Positions 8,293-17,858 of a DNA stretch of 64,000 nt are shown here, piece after piece. Position numbers and translations under genes: made by a program. The notes under the pieces are model-generated. The model was not told where the DNA came from. It saw only the letters and a list, made by a program, of their open reading frames with translations, and made no database searches. The stretch is taken from positions 79,627-143,626 of the forward strand of contig JAEZEH010000155.1 of the NCBI GenBank assembly GCA_023417785.1, read 5' to 3'. The DNA comes from Bacteroidota bacterium (GTDB taxonomy: Bacteria > Bacteroidota > Bacteroidia > Cytophagales > Cyclobacteriaceae). Every line of letters begins with the position of its first letter. Within the stretch, counting starts at the first letter, position 1.

Positions 8293-9783
8293 TCAATGAT
8301 AAAGAATAAAATTTTCAAAAACTGCTTTCCCGCTATTTTGTCCCGTAGAGACTAATCCAACACGCACGGCACGATCCCAGGGCGGCAGGAATGACCCATC
8401 AACCGAACCGCTTCCAGTCTCTATAAATGTTTTACCATCAACACTATAAGAGAAACTCATGTCTTTCCCATTGCGAACGTCAATCTGCAGGGTGACCTCT
8501 TTTGAATTCGCAAGGACCATTTCGTCGAGTATGGTTAGTTGCCCCTTCTCAAGCTTCCAGACGCGCAACTTGTTTGCCAAAACCGATGCTGCAAGCATGT
8601 TCTCATCATCTCCGATCGCTGCCAGGCCCGCTTCCGAACTTGATTTATCCACGACGATAGTAGTCTGCGCCTTATATTCTGTCGAAAAGGTCTTTTGTCC
8701 AACAAAAGCCCGTGTGTTGCCTCCGGCTGTGGAGAGTTCGAGAACACCTTTTCGCTCGCGGAACTCCGGCGGGTTAAGTACCGACCATTGCCACAAGGAC
8801 GAAACGCTGCCATCATTGAACTCGTCCTTTATTTCAGGTTTAACTTTCACGTTGGGCGTAACCTCATCCGTAAACCGAAGCCATCCGTCAGGGGTAAATT
8901 CGAATTCGCGAAGTAGACCCTGCCGACCTGCGTAAACGGAGCTCTCGCCATGGTATGCATGAAAAAGGAAATAGTACTTACCATCCTTCTCCACAGGTGT
9001 GCCGTGACCCGGGCACTTCCACTCTTCCGACGAATCGAGAATAGGGTTCTTCTCATATTTCTCCCATGGTCCAAGCAGTCGTTTTGCCCGCGCTATACCA
9101 GTGGCGTAGGTACATCCGGTTCCGCAACATCCGGCAGCCGCATAGAATGCATAGAAGTAGCCTCCATGCCGGATAATCGAAACGCCTTCAACAAGATTCC
9201 GTTCCCATTCAGCATCGTTTCTGAATAGCTCCCGTTTTTCACCGATCAGTCCGGTGCGGTCTTCTTTCATCTCGCTAATCCACATCGGTGTTGGTTTGCC
9301 CACACTGTTGCCGTCTTCCTTCCAGATCAGATGGAGTTTTCCGTTTTCATCGCGCACAGGAAAGGCGTCGATCGATCCCACTTCCTGACACATCAGCGGG
9401 CCGTGATCGGTGTAAGGACCTTCGGGTTTGTCGGCACTGGCTATCGACAGACAGAGATTGCCTCCTTTTTTGTGCGCGGAATAGTAAACGAACACCTTAC
9501 CATTCTCGTATTCGATTTCAGGCGCCCAAAAATAATAGTCGGCCCACTTGGGCGCGCTTTTGAAAACAAAAGCTTTCGTTTCCCAGTGAATGAGATCCTT
9601 CGACGCAAGCAGCGGAAATACCGGAGCCCAATTGGATGTAGTTGCACTCGCCCAATAGGTGTCTCCTACCTTGGTAACAGAGGGATCCGGATAATCGCCG
9701 GGTAATACCAACTGGGCCCGGGTATTGAACGAAATCGCGAATAGAACGGGAAACAGAATTAATAATGCGGCAGAACACTTCAT
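8293..9783 (-). CDS. Secreted glycoside hydrolase family 43 with C-terminal concanavalin-like domain
   Basis: The start ending at 9783 (MKCSAALLILFPVLFAISF...RAQ) gives a clean signal peptide and avoids the overlap with the GH2 gene that a longer reading would cause. The N-terminal five-bladed propeller (to about residue 320) shows GH43 hallmarks: the catalytic-base Asp in YPDPSV, a W-S-like WAPEIEY block, the pKa-tuning Asp in GSIDAFP, and the acid Glu in NLVEGVS. The last about 160 residues (DEFND...LWQWSV onward) look like the beta-sandwich domain common in GH43 beta-xylosidase or arabinofuranosidase enzymes. Exact linkage is not readable. It sits 14 bp after the GH2 gene and 42 bp before galK. 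Confidence 0.88.
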   Translation of the reverse strand: MKCSAALLILFPVLFAISFNTRAQLVLPGDYPDPSVTKVGDTYWASATTSNWAPVFPLLASKDLIHWETKAFVFKSAPKWADYYFWAPEIEYENGKVFVYYSAHKKGGNLCLSIASADKPEGPYTDHGPLMCQEVGSIDAFPVRDENGKLHLIWKEDGNSVGKPTPMWISEMKEDRTGLIGEKRELFRNDAEWERNLVEGVSIIRHGGYFYAFYAAAGCCGTGCTYATGIARAKRLLGPWEKYEKNPILDSSEEWKCPGHGTPVEKDGKYYFLFHAYHGESSVYAGRQGLLREFEFTPDGWLRFTDEVTPNVKVKPEIKDEFNDGSVSSLWQWSVLNPPEFRERKGVLELSTAGGNTRAFVGQKTFSTEYKAQTTIVVDKSSSEAGLAAIGDDENMLAASVLANKLRVWKLEKGQLTILDEMVLANSKEVTLQIDVRNGKDMSFSYSVDGKTFIETGSGSVDGSFLPPWDRAVRVGLVSTGQNSGKAVFENFILYH

Positions 9784-9796
9784 CGTATTACATTTT

Positions 9797-11644
9797 CTAA
9801 AAAGAAACACCTTCATTATACAGTTCGTCATGGAGCGATTTGAGTTTCGTCTCAGGAATTTTGATCACCTTTCTATCGTAGGTCATCAATCCATTGGTCT
9901 CGATTTCAACATCCGTTGTTTGTGTGTAGACGGCGGCAGAAAGCCCCTGTGTTATCAACTGCTTTAACGTTTCCATGAACGCACTGTACTTTTCGAGGAG
10001 CTCGTCTTTACTGGAGAAGCTTTGATAACCCCAATTGTTTTTTTCCTGCCACGTGTGATCTTCCACCGGCAAGCCCAGCCCACCGAATTCGCCTAGAACA
10101 ATAATCTGACCCTTGCCAAACAACTTCGGATCAGGCATCGCAGGCGGTGGGTAGTTATGCAGATCAATGATGTGACCGGTACCCATGAAGTTGCCTCCAC
10201 TGGCTTCGTTAATAAGACGGGTGGAATCGAGATCCAGTGTGAAGTCGACGATCTCTTTGGTCTTGAACTGACCCCAGGCTTCGTTGAAGGGCACCCAAAC
10301 AACAATACTCGGAAAGTTGTAGGTCGCGTTCATGATAGCGGCCCACTCCTTCCTGAAAATGTCTTCGGATTCGGGGGTCCTTTCCTGTTCCGTGGCAACG
10401 CCAATTACGCCGGGGCGGCTATCCCATCGGTTACCCATATCACCACTCGGCATATCCTGCCATACGAGCAGTCCGACCTGATCGCAATGATAGTACCATC
10501 GCGCGGGTTCAACTTTGACATGTTTCCGAATCATATTGAAACCCATCTCTTTCGTTTTGACCACATCAAATTTCAGCGCTTCATCGGTGGGGGCAGTATA
10601 CAATCCATCGGGCCACCACCCCTGATCCAGCGGGCCATACTGAAACAGAAACTCGTCGTTGAGCATCATGCGCTGCACCCCGTTTTTGTCGGGACGCATT
10701 GAAATCTTGCGCATGGCGAAATAGCTGCGAATGCGATCCACGACTTTTCCCTTGCGCATTATGCTGATATCCAGATCGTACAACGTAGGTGATTCTGGTG
10801 TCCACGCATTGAAGTTTTCGATTGGAAGCCGTATCTCCCCTCCTGACGATTCCGCTTCGCCAATCTTTGTATTTCCATCGAGAGCTGTTACACGTATCTT
10901 GTCACCTGTCCGCAATTCCGCGGCATCAACGGATACAAAGAGCGCTTTATTGTCGAGATCAGGCGTTTGCCTGGTTGACCGGATATAGGTTTGGGGAACT
11001 GATTCAAGCCACACGGTCTGCCAGATACCCGTCACCGGCGTGTACCAGATACTCTTTGGTTCGTTGACCTGTTTTCCACGCGGCTGCGGGCCATCGTCTG
11101 TCGGATCTGAAACGGCAACTACAATTTCCTGATCGCCTGAACCCTTGATCAGTTTCGTGACATCGAACGAAAAAGGATCGTACCCGCCTTCATGTGTCCC
11201 GGCCTGGCTACCGTTTACAAACACTTCACACTTCCAGTCCACGGCCCCGAAATGGAGCAACACTGTTCCCTTCCTCATGGACGAAGGAATTCTAACGGTA
11301 CGCCTATACCAAAGTTGATTTTCTTTGCCAACGGGTTTACCTACTCCTGACAAGGCGGACTCCACCGGGAAGGGAACGAGGATTTTACCCTGATACGAAA
11401 CAGGACGTGTATTGGTTTCAGGCACAATGGCGAAGTCCCACAGACCATTCAGGTTTATCCAGTTATCCCGCACCATCTGCGGCCGCGGATACTCTGGAAG
11501 AACCTTACCCGGATCGACCTGTCCGGCCCATTCCGTCATGATTTTTCCCGAAACCGGCTTCCACGCTGAAGTTTGTGCGAATCCGTTAATAGAAAGTAAG
11601 AGAACAAGTGCGTATACGTGATACTTTATGCGCATGAGTAACAT
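9797..11644 (-). CDS. Secreted glycoside hydrolase family 2 (beta-galactosidase-like)
   Basis: A 615-residue enzyme with a signal peptide (MRIKYHVYALVLLLSINGFAQ; a start at Met4 is as likely as Met1). Domain order is the usual one: sugar-binding jelly roll (about 40-210, NLNGLWDFAI, WYRRTV), immunoglobulin-like domain (about 215-310), and TIM barrel (about 315-600). The acid/base Glu is in VVWVPFNEAWG and the probable nucleophile Glu in IVLGEFGG. It lacks the long C-terminal domains of LacZ and resembles the compact GH2 enzymes of Bacteroidota glycan loci. Beta-galactosidase is favoured by the galactose genes downstream, but glucuronidase, mannosidase or arabinosidase activity cannot be excluded. 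Confidence 0.88.
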   Translation of the reverse strand: MLLMRIKYHVYALVLLLSINGFAQTSAWKPVSGKIMTEWAGQVDPGKVLPEYPRPQMVRDNWINLNGLWDFAIVPETNTRPVSYQGKILVPFPVESALSGVGKPVGKENQLWYRRTVRIPSSMRKGTVLLHFGAVDWKCEVFVNGSQAGTHEGGYDPFSFDVTKLIKGSGDQEIVVAVSDPTDDGPQPRGKQVNEPKSIWYTPVTGIWQTVWLESVPQTYIRSTRQTPDLDNKALFVSVDAAELRTGDKIRVTALDGNTKIGEAESSGGEIRLPIENFNAWTPESPTLYDLDISIMRKGKVVDRIRSYFAMRKISMRPDKNGVQRMMLNDEFLFQYGPLDQGWWPDGLYTAPTDEALKFDVVKTKEMGFNMIRKHVKVEPARWYYHCDQVGLLVWQDMPSGDMGNRWDSRPGVIGVATEQERTPESEDIFRKEWAAIMNATYNFPSIVVWVPFNEAWGQFKTKEIVDFTLDLDSTRLINEASGGNFMGTGHIIDLHNYPPPAMPDPKLFGKGQIIVLGEFGGLGLPVEDHTWQEKNNWGYQSFSSKDELLEKYSAFMETLKQLITQGLSAAVYTQTTDVEIETNGLMTYDRKVIKIPETKLKSLHDELYNEGVSF

Positions 11645-11660
11645 ATTTTGTATGACAGTT

Positions 11661-12716
11661 TTAATTTTCGCCCGACGGTTTTTGTAAAGGGGAGTTCAAC
11701 GGCGCAGGTTCACCAAATACGGGAAAACCATTTTCATCCCAGGTGAACTTCTGCATCCGGAACGATCTGGCATTGCCGCATCCCAGTCCGGATGAATTGT
11801 TTGCATGATAGACAATCCAATCCTCTTCCCCATCAGGTGACTTGAAAAAACCATTGTGACCGGGTCCGAATGCACCTCCTGATGCGTTCGTCCGGAAAAC
11901 CGGCTCCGGGAATTTGATCCATGAGGCCGGATCCAGAATATCATCTGTCGCGCTGGCATAAAGAAGCCCCAGTGTGTATTGATCAGTCCAGCAACCGCTC
12001 GCAGAAAACGTAATGAACATTTTGTCATCATGATGAATAAACTGCGGGCCTTCGTTTACTTCAGGTGGCGCGCCACCTTTTTCCCATGGGTGTTCCGGTT
12101 GGGATAATTTAATCCGTGGACCGTCGGCGGTGAATGGATCGGTCATAGTGGTGATGTAAATATCCTGCCTTCCATTGATTGTCCCTTCCCAGCCCGACCA
12201 CATGAAATAGAGTTTATCCTGATGTGCGAAGATAGTACCGTCAATTGCCCAGCGATCCTCCGGAAGTTCAAGTTTTCCGCGGTCGACCCACGTGCCGGCG
12301 AACGGATCGGCTGATGTATTTTCGAGCACCCACATCCGATGGTTGTCGTTGTTGCCATCATCGGCCGCGTAATAGAAATACCATTTGTCGTTAATAAAAT
12401 GAATTTCCGGAGCCCAGATATTTTTTGAGTTCATTCCCATGAGCGGCGGAGTCCAGACCGTTTTTACTTCAGCTTTTGAGAGATCACTTATTGAGCGTGA
12501 GCGGTATAGACGAATACTATTTCCAGTTGTATGCGTGAAGTAATACCAATCGTCCTTCCTGATTACCCACGGATCCGGGGCACTGGAAAGCACGGGGTTT
12601 CGAAATTCATTTTCTTCGGGGACGGGCTTTGGCTGCGCCGAACCGTTGTCGTCTTTGCATGACAATACAAAAATGACGAGGCTAAGGAAAAACGGTACGT
12701 AATATCTTCTATACAT
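11661..12716 (-). CDS. Glycoside hydrolase family 43 lipoprotein (arabinofuranosidase-like)
   Basis: A 351-residue single-domain GH43 enzyme with a lipoprotein signal ending LSLVIFVLSC, so it is anchored in a membrane, probably the outer one. GH43 landmarks: the base Asp in SSAPDPWVI, WAPEIHFI, the Asp in WAIDGTIF, and the acid Glu in EVNEGPQF. The overall pattern (NPVL..PDPWV..K.DWYYFTHTT) resembles extracellular alpha-L-arabinofuranosidase-type GH43 enzymes. It differs from the other GH43 in lacking a C-terminal sandwich domain. It is 16 bp upstream of the GH2 gene and follows susD after a stem-loop. Confidence 0.87.
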   Translation of the reverse strand: MYRRYYVPFFLSLVIFVLSCKDDNGSAQPKPVPEENEFRNPVLSSAPDPWVIRKDDWYYFTHTTGNSIRLYRSRSISDLSKAEVKTVWTPPLMGMNSKNIWAPEIHFINDKWYFYYAADDGNNDNHRMWVLENTSADPFAGTWVDRGKLELPEDRWAIDGTIFAHQDKLYFMWSGWEGTINGRQDIYITTMTDPFTADGPRIKLSQPEHPWEKGGAPPEVNEGPQFIHHDDKMFITFSASGCWTDQYTLGLLYASATDDILDPASWIKFPEPVFRTNASGGAFGPGHNGFFKSPDGEEDWIVYHANNSSGLGCGNARSFRMQKFTWDENGFPVFGEPAPLNSPLQKPSGEN

Positions 12717-12739
12717 GGAATCTCAATCAAAGAAGTGAA

Positions 12740-12768
12740 GGGGCACTGCCCTTTTCAAGCAATGCCCC
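12740..12768 (-). promoter_or_regulatory. Intercistronic stem-loop between susD and the hydrolase genes
   Basis: A 10-bp stem (GGGGCATTGC with GCAGTGCCCC, one G-U pair, 9-nt loop) with no T-run after it. A hairpin without a T-tail between susCD and downstream enzyme genes could protect the susCD message from 3' decay or cause partial termination, giving more SusCD than enzyme. The structure is seen; the role is inferred. Confidence 0.5.
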
Positions 12769-12791
12769 AAACAAACCAAACTAAACCAAAC

Positions 12792-14324
12792 CTACCAATT
12801 CGGATTTTGCAGTAGTAAAGGATTGATGTCTATCTCCTGCTGCGGAACTGGCAATAGTTCATCCTTTCCCAAATCAAAACTATTGAAAGCAGGATCGCGA
12901 TCGGCCACTTCAGGACCGAGATCACCCCACCGAGCCAGGTCGTTCCAGCGGTGGCCTTCACCTGACAACTCGAGCAATCGCTCGTGTTTTATCTGTTCGC
13001 GGAACTGATCCTGACCAAGTCCGGGCTTTACATCCGATAAAGGGGCCAGTCCGGCCCTTTGTCTCACTCGGTCAACGTGAGGATACGCGTCCGCTGTGCT
13101 TCCGGTTTCATTCAGTGCCTCGGCATACATCAGCAGCACGTCGGCGTAGCGTATATACCTCCAGTTGTTAGGCGAATTGTATCCCTCGAAATCCTTCCAG
13201 TGATCGTTTTGAAACTTCCTGAACCATACACGCTGATTATCGGCGCCATACCGTTCGAGAAATGTTTCACCATATATCATTGTCTCTGAAGGACCGGCTT
13301 CATCGGTATAATCGAAAAGAAACGAAGCTGCCAGTCGCGGATCACGTTCGCCACCGACAGTTTGCTCTTCAAGAAACGCATCAACAACCCATCGGTTTGC
13401 TTCTCCGTCAGACCAACCTATTCCGCTGGGGCCGAAGAACTGAGCGATTGACGTGCCGTAGTTCAATGCGTCGGCGCGCTCATCGGTATCATCATCATGA
13501 TTCTCTCCCGGGTTAAGCTCAAACTGCCATTCGAATACCGATTCCTGATTGTTCTCTGTAGTTATCAGGAAATTGTCTCGATAATCCGGCATCAAACCAT
13601 AAATAGCGCTACCCTCTCCTTCCACCAGCCATTCAAGGGGAACGAGAGCCTGCTGAAACTTACGTTGTTGCATAAGGGCTCTTGCCAGCAGCGCCTGCGC
13701 CGCACCTTTTGTCGCGCGGCCCAGATCCTGAGGGTTAGGATACGACGAAGGAAGACTCGCCACTGCCTCGCCAAGGTCTGTTTCAATCTGTGCCCAGACC
13801 GCTTCCATAGACGACGTTGCCGGTCTGTCATTAGGTGTTGAAGGAGTTAGCATCAATGGCACATTTCCCCAAAGCGTAACAAGGTGATAGTAGAACATTG
13901 CTCTCAGGAATCTGGCTTCTCCAAGCACACGTGCCTTCATGGTTTGATCCATGTCGATGTCGGGTACATAGGTGATCACCTGATTCGCGCGGAAAACCCC
14001 CACATAGTTATCGCGCCAGATGTCGTACGCACCCCAGAAGTTATAGTCAGTGACCAGGAACTGGTCCATATTGTTGACGATATCTGTTGCGGGGCTCGTG
14101 CTCCTTCCTTCGTCGGAACGAATGATATAATAAAAAGGTAACCACCGCGAGATGGCGCCCCGGTGAAGTGTGCTATAAATAGCGTTGACCCCGTCAAGTG
14201 CGTGATCGGCACTCTGCCAATAGACTTCTACTGTGGGTTCATTTGGATTTGTTATGTCCAGTTGATCGTCACAACCAATATTCAACAAACTCAGAAATAT
14301 TGTTAGTAATAAGATTTTTTTCAT
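12792..14324 (-). CDS. SusD/RagB-family glycan-binding outer-membrane lipoprotein
   Basis: A 510-residue surface lipoprotein that forms the lid of the SusC transporter and binds the incoming glycan. The signal MKKILLLTIFLSLLNIGC ends in the lipid-attached Cys18. TPR-like helical content, the Y/W-rich N-terminal part (DQLDITNPNEP, EVYWQSADHALDGVNAIY) and the C-terminal SusD motif RYADVLLMYAEALNETG are typical. It starts 12 bp after the SusC stop codon, the usual tight coupling of the pair. Sequence does not tell which glycan it binds. Confidence 0.95.
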   Translation of the reverse strand: MKKILLLTIFLSLLNIGCDDQLDITNPNEPTVEVYWQSADHALDGVNAIYSTLHRGAISRWLPFYYIIRSDEGRSTSPATDIVNNMDQFLVTDYNFWGAYDIWRDNYVGVFRANQVITYVPDIDMDQTMKARVLGEARFLRAMFYYHLVTLWGNVPLMLTPSTPNDRPATSSMEAVWAQIETDLGEAVASLPSSYPNPQDLGRATKGAAQALLARALMQQRKFQQALVPLEWLVEGEGSAIYGLMPDYRDNFLITTENNQESVFEWQFELNPGENHDDDTDERADALNYGTSIAQFFGPSGIGWSDGEANRWVVDAFLEEQTVGGERDPRLAASFLFDYTDEAGPSETMIYGETFLERYGADNQRVWFRKFQNDHWKDFEGYNSPNNWRYIRYADVLLMYAEALNETGSTADAYPHVDRVRQRAGLAPLSDVKPGLGQDQFREQIKHERLLELSGEGHRWNDLARWGDLGPEVADRDPAFNSFDLGKDELLPVPQQEIDINPLLLQNPNW

Positions 14325-14336
14325 AAGTGGTAGTGG

Positions 14337-17300
14337 TTATAGGCCGAACATAAATCCGACGGAGTACACACGGCTTGAAGGCCAGTTTCCGTTGTCAAAG
14401 CCTCGTTCTATGATACCATTTCCGGTGACATCCGGATCGAGACCGCTATAGCCGGAAATCGTGAAAAGGTTCTGACCGCTGACAAAAACGCGGGCGTTTT
14501 CGATGCCATATCTCGACATGAATCCGGCTGGCAACTTATAACCGATCTCAAGGTTGCGCAGTCGCAGATAGGAACCGTTTTCAAGCCATCGGTCAGTGTT
14601 TACGCGATTGTTATCGATGATGCCCTGATCGGTATCAAGGCCGATTCGCGGATCATCGGTACCAGTGTTGGTAGGGGTCCATGGGCTGATATCACTTCGG
14701 AAATTCGTGCGTTGATAACTATCAAGGATTCTTCGTATATCATTGTATATCGTGTAACCAAATACTCCAACGAACTGAAGGTTCACAGAGAGATTTCCAT
14801 ACATTGCATTGAACTGGGCACCCGCTTGTAATGTGGGCCAGGGCGAGCCGGCAAAGTCGCGGTCTTCGTTGTTTATCTCGCCATTCCCGTCTTTATCAAC
14901 ATATCGGATGTCACCGGCCTTTGCAAACGGCTGAATCACTATACCGTCCGCGTTCACATGGTTCTGAACTTCGTCATCACTCTGGAAAATGCCATCGGTT
15001 TCCAGCACGTACCATTCGCCAATGGACCTGCCCACCTGCGTTCGGGTCTGGCCGATCTGGATGTAATTAATACCTTCGCCGCGGTTCCCGACGTCTTCAA
15101 CCACGTTCCTGATGGTCGTGACATTCGCCGAAACGTCCCACTTAAAAGTACCCCGGCTCTGACGATAGGTAGCGGCGATCTCTACACCTTTATTTCGAAT
15201 TGAGCCCGCATTAACGAAAGGGTCTCCTCTGAGATTCCCAAGATAACCTGCTACGGGAAGCTGAAGGATGTTATCCTTCGCAAGGGAGTTATACGCTTCG
15301 AGTGAAAAGGTTACACGATCTTCAAGAATACTCACATCGATCCCGATATTCTGAACGATTCTTTCCTCCCATTTGAGGTCGGGATTTGCTAACTGAGCCT
15401 GCGTACTGCCCACGTATGGGAACTGATCCGGGCCGAACACAGCACGTGGGCTGTTGTTGATGTACGCAGTATATCCATAAGAGCCTGCTGAGACGATCCC
15501 CAGATTCCCGTATGATGCATGAAGCTTCAGGTTCGAGATCCAGTCAACATCGAAAAAGTTCTCATTGCTGATTCTCCATCCGAGTGCTACCGAAGGAAAG
15601 AAACCCGTACGGTAATTTTTCCCGAAACGCGAATCCTGATCGACCCGTCCTGTCAAGGTTAAGAAGTATGTATCCCCGTATGAATAGTTGACCCGGCCCA
15701 GGTAGCCAAAGCTTTTGTAAAACACCGGAACACCGCCGCCAGAGTATGAGGTTCCCTGTCCGGAGCCAATAGTCGTGAGATAATCATCACCAAACTGTTG
15801 CAAGTCGGTTCGGCCCCCACTGGTTGTTTCCCGTTTAAAGTGTTGCCGCGAAATACCAACGACGCCATTGATATTATGTTCACCAAATTCCCTATCAAAA
15901 TTCAACGTGTGTTCGAAAAGGAAATTAGTGAACCGTGACCGTTCCTCGTCTACTGAACTGGGATAGACAGCGGCATTGTATTGCCAGACGCCGACTTCCC
16001 GTATTCTTCTCCAATGATCAAAACTTACTTCCGCACCGGCGTTGAACCGATACTTCAACCAATCGAAAAGTTCTACGTCGACATAGGCGTTTCCAACAAG
16101 CTTTGCGTAGTTTGAAGGTGAGCGGACCAGATTCGCTACGCCAACGGAGTTCCATGCATAGGTCACCGCGTCATTTGTACCGGTTCCCCACCCTTCAGGA
16201 TTAGTCATTGAAACAAATGAAGGATCGCGCACCGGAATAATAGGCAGCATCTGTGGCATGTCATAGAAAGGATTCCCTTCGCCTGGCACTTTAACATTGG
16301 TATTGGAAAGCAGAAGGTTTTCACCAAACGTCACGCGGCCCTTCTCCGATTTCGTGTTAACACGAAGGGTGGCCCGATCGAAATCATTGGCAATGAGAAC
16401 ACCCTTATTGTTGAAATAACTTCCGGAGATAAGATATGAACTCGACGACGTTCCACCGGAAAGACTGATGTTATAGTCCTGCATGTTGCCCGTGCGAATC
16501 ACTTCGTCCTGCCAGTCTGTGTTGATCGACGGATCGAAATCTGAACCGATGCTTGACGGAATAGGTGTATTGGAATTCTCATACTGGGTCCGTTGCATGG
16601 CGGCAAATTCCTGATTGTCCATCAGGTCAAATCTTTTAGGAATCTGCTGGATCCCATACTTCGCGGAAAAGCTCACCTTCGGTGGTCCTTCTTTTCCCGA
16701 TTTGGTGGTAATGATAATCACACCGTTCGCTGCACGAGAACCGTAGATGGCGGCCGAGGACGCATCCTTTAGTATCTGTATGGATGCGATATCGTTGTTA
16801 TTGATCGTTGTGTTGGCGTCGGCGATCATTCCGTCAATAACATACAGTGGATTTGTATTGGCAAAACTGGCAGCACCACGAATTTCGATTGTCGCCATCT
16901 GGCCCGGAGCACCGCCGGTACGTACTGTTACCCCCGGAGCAAGCCCCTGAATCGATTCAGCGATGGAAGTTGCCGTAAGCCGATTCGCTTCGTTTGGATT
17001 AATTACCGATACTGCACCGGTAAGATCTTTCTTATCGACGGTTTGATACCCAATGACAACGACTTCCTGCATCTCAGTAATATCTGTCGCCAGGGTGATA
17101 TTGAAATTCGTTTGTGTACCCACAGTTACTTCCTGCGACTGATATCCGATAAAGGAAAAGACCAGCACACTGGTTTCGCCTGCGACTTCAAAAGCGAAAC
17201 GGCCCTCGGCGTCGGTAGTAGTGCCGTTGGTAGTTCCCCTTTCAAGTACATTCACCCCCGGAATACCCACGCCGTCTTCATCACGAACAACCCCTGATAC

Positions 17301-17726
17301 CTGGAGCAGAACATGCGGCTCCGGGGCCCGGGGCGGATCAGGTACGAGATATGGACTTACCGAGATGGTATTATTAATTCGTTTGAATTCCACCTTGGCT
17401 TCCGAGGCAAGATCAACAAGGATCTTTCTGAGGGAAGTTTTATGGTACCTGAGATTAAACGATTGGTCGAGCGCATCTATCGGCTCAGTATAAGCGAAAA
17501 CAAAATCCGTTTTTGCTTCGATCTCACGAAGAACTTCTGTAAGGGGGGCGTTGCTCACAACAAGGGATACTTTGACTTTATCCAGGTCCTGGCTATGGAT
17601 ATTTGCCGCCAGAACAAGGTTCATACCAACGATCTGAATGATCATCAGACGCAAAGTAGTCCTCGAAATAAGCATAAATAGCTTAAGTAAAAATTTCATA
17701 GATTTGAAATGGTTTGAGTGAAACAT
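14337..17726 (-). CDS. SusC/RagA-family TonB-dependent glycan transporter with STN signalling domain
   Basis: A 1129-residue outer-membrane transporter. After the signal region come an STN domain (about 50-125; PLTEVLREIEAKTDFVFAY), a carboxypeptidase-regulatory-like domain (about 140-225; VSGVVRDEDGVGIPGVNV), a plug with the SusC signature PLYVIDGMI and SAAIYGSRAANGVIIITT, and a long beta-barrel ending in SVGFMFGL with the terminal aromatic-rich strand. The STN domain marks it as a transducing receptor that contacts the FecR anti-sigma factor encoded upstream, so substrate binding should switch on the ECF sigma factor. The first Met is uncertain: Met10 (17699) places a basic segment right at the N-terminus. 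Confidence 0.95.
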   Translation of the reverse strand: MFHSNHFKSMKFLLKLFMLISRTTLRLMIIQIVGMNLVLAANIHSQDLDKVKVSLVVSNAPLTEVLREIEAKTDFVFAYTEPIDALDQSFNLRYHKTSLRKILVDLASEAKVEFKRINNTISVSPYLVPDPPRAPEPHVLLQVSGVVRDEDGVGIPGVNVLERGTTNGTTTDAEGRFAFEVAGETSVLVFSFIGYQSQEVTVGTQTNFNITLATDITEMQEVVVIGYQTVDKKDLTGAVSVINPNEANRLTATSIAESIQGLAPGVTVRTGGAPGQMATIEIRGAASFANTNPLYVIDGMIADANTTINNNDIASIQILKDASSAAIYGSRAANGVIIITTKSGKEGPPKVSFSAKYGIQQIPKRFDLMDNQEFAAMQRTQYENSNTPIPSSIGSDFDPSINTDWQDEVIRTGNMQDYNISLSGGTSSSSYLISGSYFNNKGVLIANDFDRATLRVNTKSEKGRVTFGENLLLSNTNVKVPGEGNPFYDMPQMLPIIPVRDPSFVSMTNPEGWGTGTNDAVTYAWNSVGVANLVRSPSNYAKLVGNAYVDVELFDWLKYRFNAGAEVSFDHWRRIREVGVWQYNAAVYPSSVDEERSRFTNFLFEHTLNFDREFGEHNINGVVGISRQHFKRETTSGGRTDLQQFGDDYLTTIGSGQGTSYSGGGVPVFYKSFGYLGRVNYSYGDTYFLTLTGRVDQDSRFGKNYRTGFFPSVALGWRISNENFFDVDWISNLKLHASYGNLGIVSAGSYGYTAYINNSPRAVFGPDQFPYVGSTQAQLANPDLKWEERIVQNIGIDVSILEDRVTFSLEAYNSLAKDNILQLPVAGYLGNLRGDPFVNAGSIRNKGVEIAATYRQSRGTFKWDVSANVTTIRNVVEDVGNRGEGINYIQIGQTRTQVGRSIGEWYVLETDGIFQSDDEVQNHVNADGIVIQPFAKAGDIRYVDKDGNGEINNEDRDFAGSPWPTLQAGAQFNAMYGNLSVNLQFVGVFGYTIYNDIRRILDSYQRTNFRSDISPWTPTNTGTDDPRIGLDTDQGIIDNNRVNTDRWLENGSYLRLRNLEIGYKLPAGFMSRYGIENARVFVSGQNLFTISGYSGLDPDVTGNGIIERGFDNGNWPSSRVYSVGFMFGL

Positions 17727-17778
17727 GTCTCAGACTAAGTCCGGGGATACATCGGCCAAAATGAGTCTCCCGGACTTT

Positions 17779-17805
17779 CCTTTTTACATAACCATATGTA
17801 AAAGG
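17779..17805 (-). promoter_or_regulatory. Inverted repeat in the susC leader
   Basis: Arms TTTTACATA and TATGTAAAA around a 4-nt loop, extended by CC/GG after one unpaired base, in the 132-bp gap between the anti-sigma gene and susC. It is AT-rich and could be an operator, an RNA leader hairpin or a weak end for the sigma/anti-sigma transcript. Only the repeat itself is seen. Confidence 0.35.
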
Positions 17806-17858
17806 CCTGGTCACATTAAGGAGGAATGGTATTTCGGTTCATAGGCTTAGTGTTTGGG

